From an uncultured Victivallales bacterium (GTDB lineage Bacteria > Verrucomicrobiota > Lentisphaeria > Oligosphaerales > JAFGRS01): 22,424 bases of DNA. The number at the start of each line of letters is the position of its first letter. The stretch's first letter is position 1. Positions 21,573 through 22,424 of this stretch are shown here, in pieces. Position numbers and translations under genes: made by a program. Location of the stretch: the NCBI GenBank assembly GCA_903834675.1, contig CAILKC010000351.1, forward strand, positions 1 to 22,424, given 5' to 3'. The notes under the pieces were generated by a model. The model saw nothing but the letters and a program-made list of their open reading frames with translations. It had not been told where the DNA came from and made no database searches.

Positions 21573-22424
21573 ATGGCACGAGCACAAGGCTGGGCACTCG
21601 GACTGGCGGCGGCGGTGGCGCTGGGCGCGTCGGGGCAGGAGGCGCAGCGGGAGGCGGGGTTACTCTTCCACGCCGCCTTCGATGGGTCGGCGGTGGCGAC
21701 CTACGCCAGCGGGGCGGCTGGCCCCCTGACGGCGACCCAGGTGCAGTTCGTTCCGGGCCTCGCAGGGCAAGCGGTGAAGGTGCCGCGGGGAGGCGTGCTG
21801 ACCTACGCGACCCAGGCCAATCTGAACCGCGACCGGGGCACGGTCATGTTCTGGCTGCAGCGGCCGGTCCTGTCCGCCTCAGCGTTGGCCGAGTTGCGCG
21901 CGACCTGGCGGGCGCAGTACCTCTTCGGCGGCAAGACGAAGAACGGGGGCATGGCGAACCTGCGGCTCGGCTTTGCGGATTTCCTGGTTGCGGAACTGGC
22001 CGGGCGCAAGCTCTCGAGCAGCCTCTACGGCAGTTGGCCGGCGGGCACCTGGCACCAGGTGGCGGTGACCTGGGACAAGGACAGCGAGGCGTGCCTGTAC
22101 CTGGACGGGCAGTATCTCCCCTCAGGGAACGAGACGCTCGGCGGCCTGCGCTACCCATGCCCATTCGAGCCGGAGAAGGTCGAGGAGATGTCCGTCGGTT
22201 GCCTGGGCGACAGCGGCCAGTCCGAGGTGCCCATCGACGAGCTGAAGATCTACGATCGCGTGCTCCCCGGGGACGAGATCCGGCGCCAGCTTCGGGAGCT
22301 GGCGCCGCTGCACTGCCAGGTGTTGCCGCAGATTCTGGCGCCGGGGACGAATCGCTTGCGTCTGCTCGTCGACAATCAGGGTCCGGCGGACGTCGTCGGC
22401 CGGCTGGAATGGGAGCTGCTGGAC
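21573..22424 (+). CDS. LamG/concanavalin-like secreted protein, partial (3' end beyond window)
   Basis: The frame is open to the window edge: 284 residues are visible and no stop is reached. Residues 1-22 look like a signal peptide (MARAQGWALGLAAAVALGASGQ). Residues 30-235 have the pattern of a LamG/Laminin_G_3 domain: LFHAAFDG near the start, GTVMFWLQ, GTWHQVAVTWD, LYLDGQ and IDELKIYDRVLPGDEI at its end. A new beta-rich domain seems to begin after about residue 250. Such domains bind glycans and occur in large multi-domain surface proteins. AAGGGG at 21559-21564 lies 8 bases before the ATG. It is transcribed away from the Gfo/Idh/MocA gene. The catalytic domain, if any, is outside the window. 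Confidence 0.8.
   Translation, partial: MARAQGWALGLAAAVALGASGQEAQREAGLLFHAAFDGSAVATYASGAAGPLTATQVQFVPGLAGQAVKVPRGGVLTYATQANLNRDRGTVMFWLQRPVLSASALAELRATWRAQYLFGGKTKNGGMANLRLGFADFLVAELAGRKLSSSLYGSWPAGTWHQVAVTWDKDSEACLYLDGQYLPSGNETLGGLRYPCPFEPEKVEEMSVGCLGDSGQSEVPIDELKIYDRVLPGDEIRRQLRELAPLHCQVLPQILAPGTNRLRLLVDNQGPADVVGRLEWELLD

Overview
The window looks like a piece of a GC-rich genome from the Planctomycetota / Lentisphaerota / Hydrogenedentota-like group of bacteria. This placement is inferred from the prepilin-like protein near the left edge, whose N-terminus ([26 protein letters not shown] region followed by AREKAR) and C-terminal DGHV motif are typical of the large pseudopilin families in those phyla, and from the mix of secreted or putative carbohydrate-active proteins. 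No rRNA, tRNA, CRISPR array, phage gene or transposase gene was seen.

Layout. 1-334: intergenic repeats and a possible promoter. 335-3214 (+): a prepilin-like protein and a membrane-anchored TPR protein. 3266-4651 (-): a MATE-family transporter. 4652-5271: a 620-bp gap made almost wholly of repeats (a structured 184-bp element, a pyrimidine-rich tract, half of a MITE-like element). 5272-6579 (+): an FG-GAP/VCBS beta-propeller protein. 6594-8411 (-): a sialidase-fold protein followed by a DEDDh exonuclease. 8412-8875: a gap carrying a complete 268-bp MITE-like element with perfect terminal inverted repeats and a 9-bp target duplication. 8876-11841 (+): a tight three-gene run of an MDR-family dehydrogenase, an NAD-dependent epimerase/dehydratase and a secreted protein of unknown function. 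11842-12540: a second copy of the structured element plus a long pyrimidine minisatellite. 12541-18791 (+): sulfotransferase-like protein, GH88-type unsaturated uronyl hydrolase, class I/II aminotransferase, and a large flavoprotein in which an Old Yellow Enzyme-like half is joined to a GltD-like half. 18797-21354 (-): a secreted SGNH hydrolase and a Gfo/Idh/MocA oxidoreductase. 21573-22424 (+): the start of a LamG-like secreted protein that runs off the window.

How the genes may work together (inference). A GH88 hydrolase, sialidase-fold protein, propeller protein, SGNH esterase-like hydrolase, Gfo/Idh/MocA and MDR oxidoreductases and an epimerase fit an accessory region for taking apart and converting modified (acetylated, uronate-containing, possibly sulfated) glycans. 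There is no SusC/D pair, sugar ABC transporter or sulfatase in view, so this is not a classical PUL, and the substrate cannot be named from sequence alone.

The most unusual content is non-coding. Two 184-bp copies of a nested, cloverleaf-like inverted-repeat element (4770-4953 and 11966-12149) keep their stems by paired compensatory substitutions at three places, which argues that the fold itself is maintained.
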